Source: Dipteronia dyeriana (taxonomy: Eukaryota > Streptophyta > Magnoliopsida > Sapindales > Sapindaceae). Taken from it: 64,000 nt of DNA. The stretch spans positions 71,249,192 to 71,313,191 of the forward strand of contig CM065300.1 of the NCBI GenBank assembly GCA_032871835.1. Reading direction: 5' to 3'. Both the position numbers and the translations under genes were made by a program. Positions 35,884 to 48,911 of the stretch are shown here, piece by piece; position 1 is the first letter of the stretch; each line of letters opens with the position of its first letter. Below the pieces are notes generated by a model. That model saw nothing but the letters and a program-made list of their open reading frames with translations. It was not told the DNA's origin and did no database searches.

Positions 35884-38317
35884 TGTGGGGAAAACGGTTT
35901 AGAAACGCAATGGAAGCGTGTTAAAAACGAAATTAGGGTTTGCGTATAAATAAAAATTTTCCCTTTTATGCAACGAGAACCTTAACCCTAGATTAATTGA
36001 TGCATATAAAAATATCGTACTTTTTTCGCGTGACGATTGAACAAGCGCTGAATCAATTCTGTAAGATCTTCCGATCCAATCACGAACGTGAATCACCTAG
36101 GAGTGTGGGCTCCCTTTCTTTAAATTGAATTCCTGAGGATGGAGACAAAGCAAATATCTTTTATTTGTTAGTTACAAATATCCTCAAAGAGAAAAAATCC
36201 AAGAACGTCCGGTCACTTGTGAATTATCAATCAATTTGATTGTAACTCGCGTGAACCTTGATTCGATGTTATACACAAAATCCTTTTGATGTAAAGGATA
36301 TTAGTATACTATCGAATACAAAAATGTTCCCTTTTTTCTCTACTTGGCCGAATTCACACACTATTGTTTAGAGAAGATTGAATTTTGTTTAGAGTAAAAT
36401 CAGATTTTTCTCCCTCAAAATTCTTATGATGGCCGAAACTTTTTCTTTCTCAAATAAATTACCTCTAATTGCTTTTGGGCTGGCCGAATTCATCATCCAC
36501 ATATATATAGGTTCGTAAATTCTTTCCTAAGAAGGATTCACTTGGTTGGCAAGAATCCTTTCCTTAGGTGGATTTATTTGGTAGTTAGAATCCTTATCTT
36601 AGAAGAAAACTAACTACTCCTTTAACTATATATTGTGTTGGCCAAATTTCCCTTGTTTGAAGTAGATTAGGAGTGTTTAATCTTTCCTAAGAAAGATTGC
36701 TTGATGGACAAGAATCCTATCCTTAGGTAGATTAACTTGGTGGTTATGAATCCTTTTCAAATAAGAATTCTACCACTAAGTAGTTTTACTTGGTGACCAA
36801 GAATCCTTTTCCAAGAAGAATTCTTTCCTACACCAAGACTCCTAATCCTACTCAATAGTGTGTTTGTAACCATATTAAAGACTTCCTAATTTGATTAGAT
36901 AAATAACTCATTTTATTTATCTACTTGTCAAATATAGTCTTTAACATTAACTATACTACCAACAATAGTATAGTTTTAGGAGACCATCTCCTAATAGGAA
37001 AAGATTTTAACTTTTAATTAATTATAATTTCCATTTAATTAAATAATAATAAAATAAAAATAATATATTAAAGCTATTCACCATAGCCTTTGCCGCCCAT
37101 ACCTAGTATAAAGGCCATATATTATTTTTCTCATTTTATTAAATCCATTGACCTTAATAAAAAGTCCACATGTGAACTAGACCTATTCTTACAAAAGGAA
37201 ACAAGTTCACATGCCTTATTACAATTCTAGATAGACCCCTATTGGCCTGGTAGAATATATTAAGTGATCCATGCAACTTCGTGTGGATTGAGGATCTTGG
37301 CGGGCTATCTAAATTTAAGCTCCAATAGACACAACCCAATCACAATCAACAAATGATTCACTTAGGTCCAATCTATTTAATTTTAGTTCATTCCACTAAA
37401 GAACTAAAATTGAACTCTTAAATAAAGATAGAATAAGTTGATGTTACTCATTCGTACTCTAGACAACCTTTTTGGAGAAAGTGTATCCTCGTGAAAAATA
37501 CCAGTAATCGCCAAGAGCTCATAGACCTCCTATAGCTCTCCAAGTTACCATATTTACTCATATGACCACATTTTGAAATTGGATATTTTGACTTGTCCAA
37601 AAACCATGTTTCAATAGACACTATTGAAAACTTAACATTAAGATTTAATATCCAATACCTCAAAACATCCATATGATGGTATTCTACTCTCATTCAATAA
37701 ATGGAGCCACGATGTCCATATCTATAAATGAAGTCCTCTATCGATTAACAAATGAATACCACCAAACTATCGAGGATAGACTATGCCATATAATCGTACT
37801 CATTGATAGCTTAAATGATAACATTTGCAACCATAAGTCCATCATTTATCTCAAGATTAAGATAGACTCTCCGATTCTTTTCAAATGAAAACTTTTATCC
37901 ATTGACGGTTCTAGATAAAGTATTTCATTTTGATCATATTCAATGCACCCAGTGCACTAGATTCTTTTGCCTAAAGACACCACACTTTGATGATTTTAGA
38001 CTCATCATAACACATTCGATTCCACTCAAATGCTAGCAAAAGAAGCTACAACTTTATAAATGCACCCAACCTTCTATCTTAAGTTGTGAATATTATTCAA
38101 GACTAACTAAAGAATTGTGTCTACCTCATACATATCTAGATGTATGAACAATTCTTCTTTTCTCATAGTCTTTTGACATTATGATTATTTACTTTTGACA
38201 ATTATAATAATTAAACTATAAATGCTATAAGATTTGTTAAACTAGAAATCACTTTATTCATATGAAAAGATTGTTAATTACAATATTACACTCTTGCTAT
38301 CGAGCATAATCCTAACA
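35884..38317 (-). repeat. Copia element 3' LTR (2434 bp)
   Basis: Its ends on minus are TGTTAGGATTATGC and ...CCCCACA. Its first ~180 bases on plus match the truncated 5' LTR at 43615-43793, including TTAGGGTTTGCGTATAAATA. It is long for a Copia LTR. Short ORFs inside are not coding. Confidence 0.82.
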
Positions 38318-38331
38318 ATCTCCCACTTGCG
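38318..38331 (-). promoter_or_regulatory. Polypurine tract of the Copia element
   Basis: On minus CGCAAGTGGGAGAT lies between the pol stop (38332-38334) and the 3' LTR start TGTTAGG. Its position and purine content fit a plus-strand primer. Confidence 0.65.
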
Positions 38332-40411
38332 CTATAGCAAATGTATCATATCTCTCATCCCCATGTTCTTTAGATGCCCATCAAAACTCTTTTGATGAAG
38401 AGCATTTGTAAAGGGATCCGCTAGATTTTCTACTGATGCGATCTTGGTAATCGTCACGTCACCCCTATGCACAATTTCCCTTAGAAGGTGATACTTTCTT
38501 TCAATGTGTTTCCCTCTCTTATGACTTCTTGGTTCTCTCGAATTAGCCACTGCTTCACTATTGTCACAATAGATAGTGATATGCTTATTCGCATCAGGAA
38601 CAACTTCCAAGTCAATCAAGAATTGGCGGAGCCAGATAGCCTATTTAGCAGCCTTGCATGCGGCAACATACTCTGCTTCCATGGTGGAATCAGCAATACA
38701 AGATTGCTTGATACTCCTCCATATGACTGCCCCTACTCCAATAGTAAACACAGATCCTGATGTTGATCTCCTAGAGTCAGAATCTGACTGAAAATTAGAA
38801 TCTGTATACCCAACGGGAATTAAATCCCCTCCAGAGTATACAAGCATATAATCTCTCGTTCTCCTAAGATACTTGAAAATATGCTTGACTGCCGTCCAGT
38901 GATCAGGACCAGGTTTCGATTGAAACCTGTTAACTATGCCTAAAGTAAAACAAATATCTGGTCTAGTGCAGAGCATTGCATACATGAGACTTCCAACTGC
39001 CGATGCGTATGGAACCCTACTCATGAATTGCTCTTCATGCTCATTCTTAGGAACTTGTTCCTTAGAAAGTTTGATTCCATGCCTGAAAGGTAACATGACT
39101 TTCTTGGAATCTTGCATGGAAAACCTAGACAAGATTTTATCTATGTATGAAGCTTGGGATAATGCAATCGTTCTATTCTTTCTATCCCTTATGACTTGGA
39201 TACCAAGAATATAACTTGCTTCTCCTAAGTCCTTCATATCAAATTGTTTTGCTAACCATTCTTTTATTGATGTCAATACACCTACATCGTTTCCGATGAG
39301 TAGTATATCATCAACATAAAGAATTATGAAAACCAACTTGTCGCCTTTAATCCTTTTGTATACAAAAGGTTCATCAAGGTTTTGAATAAATCCAAAACCT
39401 TTTACAGCTTGATCGAACCTTATGTTCCAGGATCTGGATGCTTGCTTTAATCCATATATGGATCTTTGCAACTTGCATACCCTTTCCTCTTGGCCCTTTT
39501 CAATGAATCCTTCTGGTTGCTTCATATAGATGCTTTCATCAAGACTTCCATTAAGGAAAGTTATCTTGACGTCCATTTGACAAATCTCTAGGTCTAGAGA
39601 TGCCGCAATGGATAAGAGTATCCTATTGGATTTAAGCATGACCACAGGAGAGAAGGTTTCTTCATAATCGATACCTTCCTTCTATGTATAACCTTTAGCT
39701 ACCAATCTAGCTTTATAGGTTTCCACCATTTCCATCCATTCCTCTTTTCCTCTTGTATACCCACTTGCACCCGATGGGTTTTATCCCTTTAGGCAAGTCT
39801 ACAAGAGACCAGACTTTATTTTTGAACATAGATTCGATTTCGGATTGCATTGCCTTTTGCCAATGGCGACAATCAACATCTTCCATTGCTTCCTTGTACG
39901 CATAGGGATCATAGTCTTTCGGAAGATTCACTACAGATTCTCCTAGACCGATGTATCTTTCAGGTTGTCTAACAACCCTCCCACTACGATGAGGTATGGT
40001 GGATTGTTGATCTTGTGTTGGTACGGAATTTACAATTGGGCTTGGTTGCGAAACCTCTTGTGGAATTATATCTCCTAAAAACTCATTTAGGACAATTATA
40101 CTTTTAGGCACAAAATTATTCATATAGTCCTCTTCTAGAAATTTAGCATTTGTTGAAACAAATACTTTAAGATCTGAAGGACTATAAAAATAATATCCTT
40201 TTGTTCTTTTTGGATACCCTACAAATATGCATGTTTCTGAACGAGACTCCATCTTCTCTGTCTTTCCTTTTAACACATGCGCAGCACATCCAAATATCCT
40301 TAAGTGTTGTAAACTAGGCTTTCGTCCAGTCCACAACTCATGCGGTGTTTTAGGAACCGACTTAGATGGTACATCGTTTAGAATATACATGGCAGTTTGT
40401 AAAGCATATCC
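38332..40411 (-). pseudogene. Copia pol: integrase end, reverse transcriptase and RNase H (decayed)
   Basis: It continues the frame of the upstream gag-integrase ORF after a TAG at 40412-40414 that sits where Copia members have Trp (S-S-F then GYALQTA). It includes KTPHELWTGRKP, FGCAAHV and the RT start CKWVYKRK. A 1-bp frameshift near 39735 and a TAG after KGYT (likely a former Gln) follow. The main RT/RH frame has MDVKITFLNG, YGLKQAS and the YVDDILL active site (tyrosine about residue 110 of the 39645-38641 frame). RNase H shows GYTDSNF, MEAEYVA, a stop near 38641, then YCDNSEAVA and the final stop at 38332. RT and RNase H convert element RNA to DNA. Confidence 0.87.
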
Positions 40412-42241
40412 CTAAAAAGAACTAGGGAGTGTTGAATAACTCAACATAGACCTAACCATATCCAAAAGAGTTCTATTTCTCCTTTCTACAACCCCATTTT
40501 GTTGAGGTGTGCCTGGTGTAGAAAACTGAGAAATTATTCCATTATCAATAAGATATTGCTGAAACTCACCAGATAGATATTCTCCACCACAATCAGACCT
40601 CAAGATTTTTATACGTTTCTCAAGCTGATTTTCCACTTCAGCTTTAAATGCTTTGAACATATCAAAAGCATCCGACTTATGTCTCATGAGATACACATAG
40701 CCAAATCTTGAGTGATCATCCTTGAAAGTGATGAAGTACTCATATCCACCTCTAGCTTGAATGCTCATAGGTCCACACACATCAGTGTGTATCAATCCTA
40801 AACATTCAATGGCTCTTGTGCCTTTGGTCGTAAACGACCTTTTGGTCATTTTACCTTCCAAACAAGATTCACAAGTTGGTAGATCATCAACCTTTAAGTC
40901 ACTTAAAGGTCTGTCACATACCAATCTTTTAATCCTATTAAGGTTAATATGACCTAGGCGCAAATGCCATAGGTAGGTTTCATCTTTTGATAATTTTACT
41001 CTTTTATGATTGGGTTTCGTTGATTCCGTGTCTAACAAGTGAGAGATATTTCCATGTAAATAGAATAAACCGTTTTCCAATGTACCTTTGCAAATAATTT
41101 TGTCATTCTTACTAATAATAAAGGTTTTATTAAAAGTAACCGAATAACCAAATTTATTTAAACAAGAAACCGAAATTAAATTCCTCTTAAATTGAGGTAC
41201 ATAATAAACGTCTATTAAATCTAAATGCCTTAAAGAATCTAAACTAATTCTGATATCTCCCACTGCACTAGCAGACACCAATGCTTCATTGCCTAAACGC
41301 AAGTTGAATTCGTTCTCTTTAAGCCTTCTCCTTTCCTTGAACCCCTGTAAGGAAAAACAAACATTATTAGTGGCTCCTGAGTCTATGATCCAAGAATCCA
41401 TAGAATCCGCCAAAAAACATGTTTCAAGATAATTAATATTACCTTCTTCCTTTCCTTGAGACTTTGGGCAATTTCTTTTCCAATGTCCCTTTTCACCACA
41501 AAGGAAACACTTTCCTTTGATCTTTGTTACTTTCTTTGTCTCATTCTTTGTTGGTCCTAGTTGCTTTTTCTTCTGTTGTTTCTTGACCTTCTTACGGGTC
41601 TTAACAGTAGCAACTTTACCTATGGTATGAATCTCTTGACCCTTGCCTTTTACAAGAATCTTTTCCGCGCTTTGAACATCTTGCATCAGGCCTTGCAAGG
41701 TGTATTCCTTATTATTCAAGGTGTATTCCAACTTGAATTGATCAAAGGAATCCGACAGTGAGTTGACAATCATGTCAATTTTGGTCTCACCATCTATCTC
41801 AGCACCATTCAGTTCAGCAATGTTGAGATGTGCTATGACTTTCATCATATGATCTTTCATAGCCTGTCTGGGTTTCATCCTAAGATTCATAAAAGCAGTC
41901 ACTGCCTCTCTCTTAGTCGTCCTAGACCTCATAGCAAACATCTTCTCTAGAGACATCATTATATCTACAGCAGTCTCCATTCCTTCATGTTGCTGTTGCA
42001 ACAGGTCGGAGATGGTGGCCATAATGTAACATTTAGCCATCTCATCAGAAGACTCCCACTGCTTATACTCATCTCTTTGCTTATGAGTAGATTCATTAGT
42101 AGGAGTATGCGGTTTAGGAGTGCACAGAACGAACTTATGCTTTTCGGATTGCAATAGTAGCCCAATTTTCCTTTTCCATGTGACATAATTATCACTAGTT
42201 AAAGTATTGTCTTTAAGGATGTTGATTAGGGATGGGGTCAT
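40412..42241 (-). pseudogene. Copia gag-protease-integrase ORF (open over ~610 codons, then stopped)
   Basis: The likely start is MTPSLINILK at 42241; an in-frame ATG at 42283 is less typical of the family. Numbered from that upstream Met, the gag has NYVTWKRK and a zinc knuckle CFLCGEKGHWKRNC (259-272). The protease has WIIDSGATNNVC (DSG 301-303). Integrase has the HHCC residues H440, H445, C471 and C474 and catalytic D501, D564 and E600 (NGVVERRNR). The frame stays open for about 1.8 kb, much less decayed than B's, which fits a younger insertion. It ends at a premature TAG at a Trp position. Confidence 0.9.
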
Positions 42242-43600
42242 GATTTCTGAACAATAACAAAAATTATATAAGTAAATAATCATGATTAAGCACTCTTGAA
42301 TATTTATCTTGAATTAAATAAAATAATTCAATCGTAAAAATTCAACGGTGATCCAGCACCCATAAATGTCACGCTTCCTTTGGGAGTTCGCAATATTTAC
42401 TAGTTGGACTAGGTCCCACCTAATTGTTAACATAACAACCAACGTTTTCAATTTTAGCCTTGTGATTTTATTAACAAGAACTCTTTGGAGGATATTAATA
42501 AATTCACATTGAGTGTGTTACCAAGTTATCGACCTTCAATAGAATCCCTCAAGAATATCCCTCATTTGGGAGCAGATATCGTTTAGGCTAATTGTCTAGT
42601 CTATCCTTGTAAGGAAGTATCTTGCTAAATTCCATTTATGAATACCTCTTGGGAGGTTATTCACAAAACATAAAGCTCAACTAAACTTGGAGGCCGTCGG
42701 TGTTCTAAAACACCTTCTCCCCCTCAATTGTTTAAGGCGTGTGATCAAATTCCAAAGAATGATTTACCAAGTTATCTAGATGCCAATTTAGATACTTAAA
42801 CCATTCAATGCAAGTTCATACCAAAAGAGATATATGAGTGGCACTCCTATTCTATATGACATGTTATCAAACAATGACAAACATTGCAATATTTACAAAA
42901 ATATAAATAGCTACAATTTTGGTCCATCTTAGAAAAATAAGTAAATTACATATATCTTGGAATACAAGAACTTCTTTATTGGCGAAAAAGTCTTCACGCG
43001 ACCTTCGTCGTTCGGACTCCCTCGGCTCCCTCCCATGGGCGTGCGCACCCCTTGCCCTTACCAATGGGTGTGCGCATGTCACATTCCCATAAAGGGCTGC
43101 CATGTGCAGCCCATGGTTACCACAAGGGGTGCCGTGCACAACCCATGCCACAACAAACATGGCTGAGCGCTCTTCGCACGCACGTTCTTTGTTATGGCTC
43201 GTACGGTCCCAAACTTGTTCCAGTTACTCCTAATTCTTCAAACCTTCGAGTCTTCGAAACTTGAATGTATTACAGAAGAATTTACATAACAAAATACTGC
43301 AGATTTTTTTATTTTTTTTATTATAACAACAAAATAAAAAAAAACTTAGCAACTACCAAGGAAATTTTGACGATAATAGACCACCCTTCTTGTTACAATC
43401 CCAAAACAAAATTACATTGAAATTCTAGGACCAAAATTGAGCAATAACAATCCACATATAAAACATATATATATCCATACATTCCAATGTAAATATATAT
43501 GCGAATACCTAGATTGCCATCTCTTTCTAAAACATGCATATATACAATAAAAGAAAAAGATTCACGAACATATACATCAATTAATCAAGGGTACAACCAG
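42242..43600. other. Copia leader between primer site and gag
   Basis: About 1.36 kb without a gene. It includes a GC-rich stretch at about 43000-43165 with recurring CATGGGCGTGCGCACC, GTGTGCGCATG and GCCATGTGCAGCCCATGG motifs that could form hairpins, perhaps RNA packaging or translation signals (inference). The rest is AT-rich. Confidence 0.55.
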
Positions 43601-43612
43601 GCTCTGATACCA
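43601..43612 (-). promoter_or_regulatory. Primer-binding site of the Copia element
   Basis: On minus TGGTATCAGAGC, complementary to the 3' end of initiator tRNA-Met, 2 nt from the LTR end. Classic for plant Copia. Confidence 0.9.
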
Positions 43613-43614
43613 AT

Positions 43615-43793
43615 TGTAGGGAAAAACAGTTTAGATACGCAACGGAAGCGTGTTAAAAAATGAAATTAGGGTTTGCGTATAAATAAAATTTTTCCCTTTT
43701 ATGCAACGAGAACCTTAACCCTAGATTAATTGATGTATATAAAAGTATTGCACCTTTTTCGTGTGACGATTGAACAACCGTTGAATCAATTCT
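43615..43793 (-). repeat. Truncated Copia 5' LTR
   Basis: It matches 35884 onward (TGTAGGGAAAA against TGTGGGGAAAA) for about 180 bases and ends at GAATCAATTCT. There element A LTR sequence (TTGTAGTTGGGAGC) takes over, a deletion junction with short homology around CTTGTAG. Confidence 0.8.
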
Positions 43794-44475
43794 TGTAGTT
43801 GGGAGCTTGGTTCAGCTACGTCGAGCTTTATCATGGAGCCTGACCTAATTATACAGGTTTCCTAGCGGGGTAGCGGGGGTAGCGGGCTTGGTTAGCATGC
43901 CCTGGTAAGGTGTTTGCCATAAACAGGCGACCTTGGCTTGCTTCTGGAAGGGTGAAGAGGTACGCTTGAGTACTGATCTTGCTACTTGATTTAACCATAC
44001 CAGGATCTACAGTGGATCTTGGCGCTTTTGGTGACGACGGGGCTTTACAGGCTTCTTCCCTTTATGCTCGGACAGGTCGAGATTATACCTCGATGAGGCA
44101 GGATTGCCTTTGCAAGACAAGTTCGGCACCTTGAAAGTCTCCTAGTGAAAGTAGAGATAGTAGCAAGCTCTCGGAGAGTGTCATGAGATACCTTGATGTC
44201 GGGGGCTCCAGGTCCTTTTACGTCGACCAAGCTTCGAGCTTTATCCTGGTATAAGAAGCCTGACGCGGTCTAGTCGGGCTTTATTTGGTAAGCTTGGACA
44301 CATGAGAGATGCTCAGATGGTATAGGTGGCCTCACCTTGTTCTTGTAGGATCGCGTGGTAGCTCGACCTCGGGGACCATGACACCCCTTCATGTACTCCT
44401 GAATTCGAACCCTTGCAAGAAGGCTGGGAAATGGAAAATTCTTCTTTGGTCCCTAGCCAAATTTTGCTATTAACA
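43794..44475 (-). repeat. Element A LTR2, right fragment
   Basis: It resumes at the place equivalent to about 15282 of LTR1 and ends GCTATTAACA, followed by GAAGTCC, the pre-LTR sequence also seen beside LTR1 and (inverted) beside B's 3' LTR. Confidence 0.8.
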
Positions 44476-44799
44476 GAAGTCCTCTCTGTCTTGAACACCG
44501 GTAAGTATTTGGGGTTGGAGTTTGAATCCTTTTTATTGGTAACCAGTATCATTCCCAGTGATTTGCTTAGAGAACCTGGGTACTATTCATTCTTGCGAAA
44601 TAAATGAGCGTTTTTCTTGATCATGTCGGATGAAGCTTCTGTGGTTAATATAGGTACCTAGAGTTTCCTTTCCAGGAATCACGGTACTTAGATGAGCTGG
44701 CGAAATGATTCTGATAGGCATCTATGCCATTTAGATCCTTCCTAGCAGGGTTGGCCCGGCCAAGGCAGCAGGATGACCTTTTGGTTGTTCTGATCTCGT

Positions 44800-45540
44800 G
44801 ATCTAGTAGGTAACTTTGCTCCTACGCTTAGATCCTTCTTAAGGGTCGTAGCCCGACCAAGGCATTATGAGCGCTATCTAGCTATATCCTGGTATCGAGA
44901 TCTGGATGGCATTAATGCTCTTACACTCAGACCCTTCTTGGGGGTCGTAGCTCGACCAAGGCATCAAGAGCGCTATCTAGCTATTTCCTGGTATTTCGAT
45001 CCGGATGGCAACTATGCTGTTACACTCAGACCCTTCTTGGGGGTCGTAGCCTGACCGAGGCATCAAGAGCGTCATCTAGCTATATCCTGGTATTTTGATC
45101 TGGATGGTAACTATACTCTTATACTCAGACCTTTCTTGGGGGTCGTAGCCCGACCAAGGCAACAAGAGCACTATCAAGCTATATCCTGGTATTTCTATCT
45201 GAATGGCAACTATGCTCTTACACTCAGACCCTTCTTGGGGGTCGTAGCCCGACCAAGACATCATGAGCTATATCTAGCTATATCCTGGTATCGAGATCTG
45301 GATGGCAACAATGTTCTTACACTCAGATCCTTTTTGGGAGTCGTAGCCCGAACAAGGCATCAGGAGCGCTATCTAGCTATATCCTGGTATTTCGATCTAT
45401 GCTCTTACACTCGGATCCTTCTTAGAAGAGGTCACCCGACCAAGGCATCAGGGGTGATGATGGGGCTTCCTCGATCAACCCTTGGTCTCAAGATCTGGAT
45501 GGCAACTATGCTCTTACACTCAAACCCTTATTAGCAAGAG
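44800..45540 (-). repeat. 99-bp tandem repeats of element A, internal region 2
   Basis: About seven units with GTCGTAG markers at 44845, 44944, 45043, 45142 and 45241, an exact 99-bp spacing. Same family as 23690-24480 and 29570-30720. Confidence 0.9.
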
Positions 45541-48500
45541 GTGGTGCCCGGCCGAGGCATCATGAGCGCTATCAAGCTATTTCCTGATCTCAAGGTGATC
45601 ATTGTCGAATTACCATGGTGATCCTTCTGAAGGGATCAATCCAGCCTGGGGCATTATGAGGGCTATTTATCTCTCCTAGTCAATGTGATCCTCCTGGAGG
45701 GATTCGATCCGGTCTAGGGAATCAGGAGTGCGGTGTAGCTAACCTGGTAATGGTGATCCTCGTGGAAGGATTTATTACAGATACCGAAGTCGAAAGAGAT
45801 ACAAACTCATGACGAGCTGATACGAAGTTGTATCGATGCATGGTGGTATCAATTGATAACCAGTCTCGCTCTAGGAGTTTTTTAACGAGTTGAATCTCTT
45901 GAGATGATCTGGATTATGAGTGTAGATAATAGAATGGCTCTCTGTAAAAGACGTTTTTTATTACGAACGAGAGGAAATTGTCTCACGCTAGGGTCATCGC
46001 CCCTCTCACTAGAGTACTGAGAAAATATTGAGCTTCTAGTCCCCAAGTTATGTAACCGATTTGGAAGTACGCTTGGGGTAGACAAGAATCTTCAACAATC
46101 GTAATGGAGCTCGAGACCCCACTGTGAACGAATCATGACCTTTGGGTTCTCCCCAAACGGATCGAGACTTCGATGGTTCACTAGGGCATTGGAAGGCCCA
46201 TACCAATGGAGAGGAGCCATCGGTATGATAATCCCCGAGAGAAAACTGGTGTTTGCTAAGGTCGAGCTCATGCCAGCTAAAGAGGATGGTTACTTCTTCA
46301 ATCCATGCCCACATGGTGGGAATGGTTTAAACTCTGCATGGCAGCGTAGCTACCTTGGGAGCCAATGTGGGTGCTTCATTTGTCGAAGGACGCTTTTGTG
46401 TTGCTTGTTAGGCAGCTCGAGCTCTTCTTCCCTCTGACCTGATCATCATTGGAGGATGGATACCTTGAATAAATCATAGAGAAGGTTGAGATTTACCTGG
46501 GTCTGCTCTGATTGAAGACGAAAATTATTGAGATGATTGATGCGTAGATGATCAGGAGGACTTGGTTCCCATTTATGCTTTCATGTCTAGTCATGTTAAG
46601 GCAGGAACTACCTTGAAGTCCTCTGCTGCTGTAGATGCATGGGGGCTTCAAGTCTGCCTACCTTTCTATCTGAATCTGTCAAAGTAGAGGTCCAGATTGG
46701 TGTTACCAAGGTAGGAGAGGTAAGAGAGGTAGGAGAGATCTCGATTAATCCAACTGATGAGATGGAGGTCAAGGCTGATTGAAGTTGATCCAACCAAGGT
46801 GGTGGAAGCTGGCTTAGAGAGGTAGATCGGGACCAAGGTAGCTCGCTAAGGCGATGAATGGCCCCATACAAGTGGAGAGGAGACACCGGCCTAGTAACTG
46901 TCTGGAGACATGCTCGGGATTCTAAAAGTTTCCCGCGACGTAGAGAAGACTTTGGACCCCTCCAGGATGAATGGTGACTCACTTGAGCATTGGATGACCC
47001 TATATAAATGGAGATGGGCTACCAGTCTGGTACCGGTCCAGAGGCATACTTGGGATTTCAAGGAGCCCCCAACAACTGAGTGAAGGCTCTGGACCAAATA
47101 AAATGTAGGAAGCCTCTATGTTGTCCTCGATCAGATCAGGCTTTAGTGGCTTACTAGGACGGTGAATGGCCCGGTAAACATGGAGCGAAGCCACCAGTCT
47201 GGTACTAGTCCAGAAGCATGTTTGGGATCCTAGAAGTCCCTAGCAATTGAGAGAAAGCTCTGGACCCTGCTGGAATGAATCAGGAGCTCAGTGGCTCACT
47301 TGGGCATTGACCGGCCCTGTACAAGAAGTGAGGAGCCATTTGGCCTTACAGTGAGGCTGCTACTCTAGAGGTTTTCTTAGGCATGTAGGAGGCCTTACCA
47401 AGAGTGGGAAACCTCTGGGCTCTCCTCGGTCAGATCGGGCTTCGGTGGCTTACTAGGGAGATGAATGACCTGGTATATATAGAGCAAAGCCACCGGTCTA
47501 GTACTGGTCCAGAAGCATGCTTGGGATCTTTAGAGTCCCCAACAATTTGAAAGGAGGCTCTGGACCATGCTGGAATGGATCGAGGTCGTAATGGCTCACT
47601 TGGGTGTTGACCGACCCTATACAAGAAGTGATGAGAGACTTGGCCTTAGAGTGAGGCTGCTACTCTAGAGGTTTGCTTATGCATGTAGGAGGCCGTACCA
47701 AGATTGGGAAACCTCTGGGCTCTCCTCGATCTGATCGGGCTTCGGTGGCTTGTTAGGGCGATGAATGACCCGGTACATATAGAGAAAAGACACCGGTCTG
47801 TTACTGGTCCAGAAGCATGCTTGGGATCTTTGGAGTCCTCAGCAATTTTAAGGGAGGCTCTGGACCATGCTGGAATAGATCAGGGTCGTAGTGGCTCACT
47901 TGGACGTTGACCGACTCTGTACAAGAAGTGATGAGCCACTTGGCCTTACAGTGAGGCTGCTACTCCAGAGGTTTGCTTAGGCATGTAGGAGGCCTTACCA
48001 AGAGTGGGAAACCTCTGGGCTCTCCTCGATCAGATCGGGCTTCGGTGGCTTGCTAGGGTGATGAATGACCCGGTACATATAGAGCAAAGTCACCGGTCTT
48101 GGCCTTAGCAAATAGGGGAAGCTTTTGAGACCTCCTCGATCAGATCGGGCTTCGGTGGCTTGCTAGGGCGGTAAATGGCCCAGTGAACATGAAGCCACCG
48201 GTCTGGTACTAGTCCAGAAGTATGCTTGGGATCTTTGGAGTCCTCTGCAATTGAAAGAAAGCTCTAGACCCTTCTGGAATAAATCAAGAATTTAGTGGCT
48301 CACTTGGGCGTTGACTGGCCTGGTGCATACGGCGTGGAACCACTAATCTTCTACCGGTCGAGCTGCTCTAGAAACTACACAGTTGAGTTGGCTTCTTAGA
48401 TTCATGAGTCGATCTGTTACCGCTACCTAGGAGCTTCTGAAGGGTAGATACCAGGTCCATGCCCAGTGGATCTGCTGGATAAGTGATACATTGGTGGCGG

Positions 48501-48887
48501 AGCGAATCTGCTGTAGAAGAGCAGGAGAGGTGCAGTTCTACTGTATTGAAGCTCTCGATGTATCAGAATAGTTCAGCTATATAAGAGATCTTCAAGCGGG
48601 GAGATACTGTATTAGAGCTCCACAATTATCTGAGCAGGTTTGCTTCAAAGGAGTAGCCTAATGAACTGGTTCCACCAGGAATATCATGTACCATATTTGC
48701 TTCACAATGAACGAAACTCGTTAAATGATAAAATGAGCACCACATGCGTTGCATAGGCAATATAGACAAGTATGGAGAAAAGACATCGTATATAGTAAAT
48801 GATATTCCATGAATAATGAATATGTTACCTCGATAGTATAATGATACTCATGTAGAGACATAGAGGCTTTCAAAAAGGGTGTGGAAA
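45541..48887. other. Element A internal region 2, non-coding with ~300-bp repeats
   Basis: It parallels 30720-35400. About 46000-46850 matches 31060-33770 with deletions. The ~300-bp tandem repeats run about 46890-48380 (AGAAGCATGCTTGGGATC-type markers near 47214, 47511, 47812 and 48218). No gag or pol motif was seen on either strand. Short antisense-like coding traces occur near 46240-46790. Confidence 0.7.
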
Positions 48888-48911
48888 TTTCTCACAGACA
48901 GTGCCAGAAAG
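48888..48911 (-). promoter_or_regulatory. Primer-binding region of element A (by LTR3)
   Basis: On minus CTTTCTGGCACTGTCTGTGA, next to the LTR end, matches the element C site region at about 20 of 24 positions. Confidence 0.65.

Larger units (their letters stand above)
35884..43793 (-). mobile_element. Ty1/Copia retrotransposon nested in LTR2 of element A
   Basis: A minus-strand element with its 3' LTR at 35884-38317, a purine tract, gag-pol from 42241 to 38332, a leader, an initiator-tRNA-Met-type primer site and a 5' LTR fragment at 43615-43793. The fragment stops abruptly where A's LTR resumes, so a deletion removed most of the 5' LTR, the flanking target copy and about 1 kb of A. Its domain order (protease, integrase, RT, RNase H) is that of Copia. 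Confidence 0.88.

Noticed and set aside
37154..37888. Short ORFs in the Copia 3' LTR
   Set aside because: LTR sequence with no domain.
46608..47624. Minus-strand ORFs in the ~300-bp repeats of element A
   Set aside because: No gag or pol motif and no consistent frame between units.
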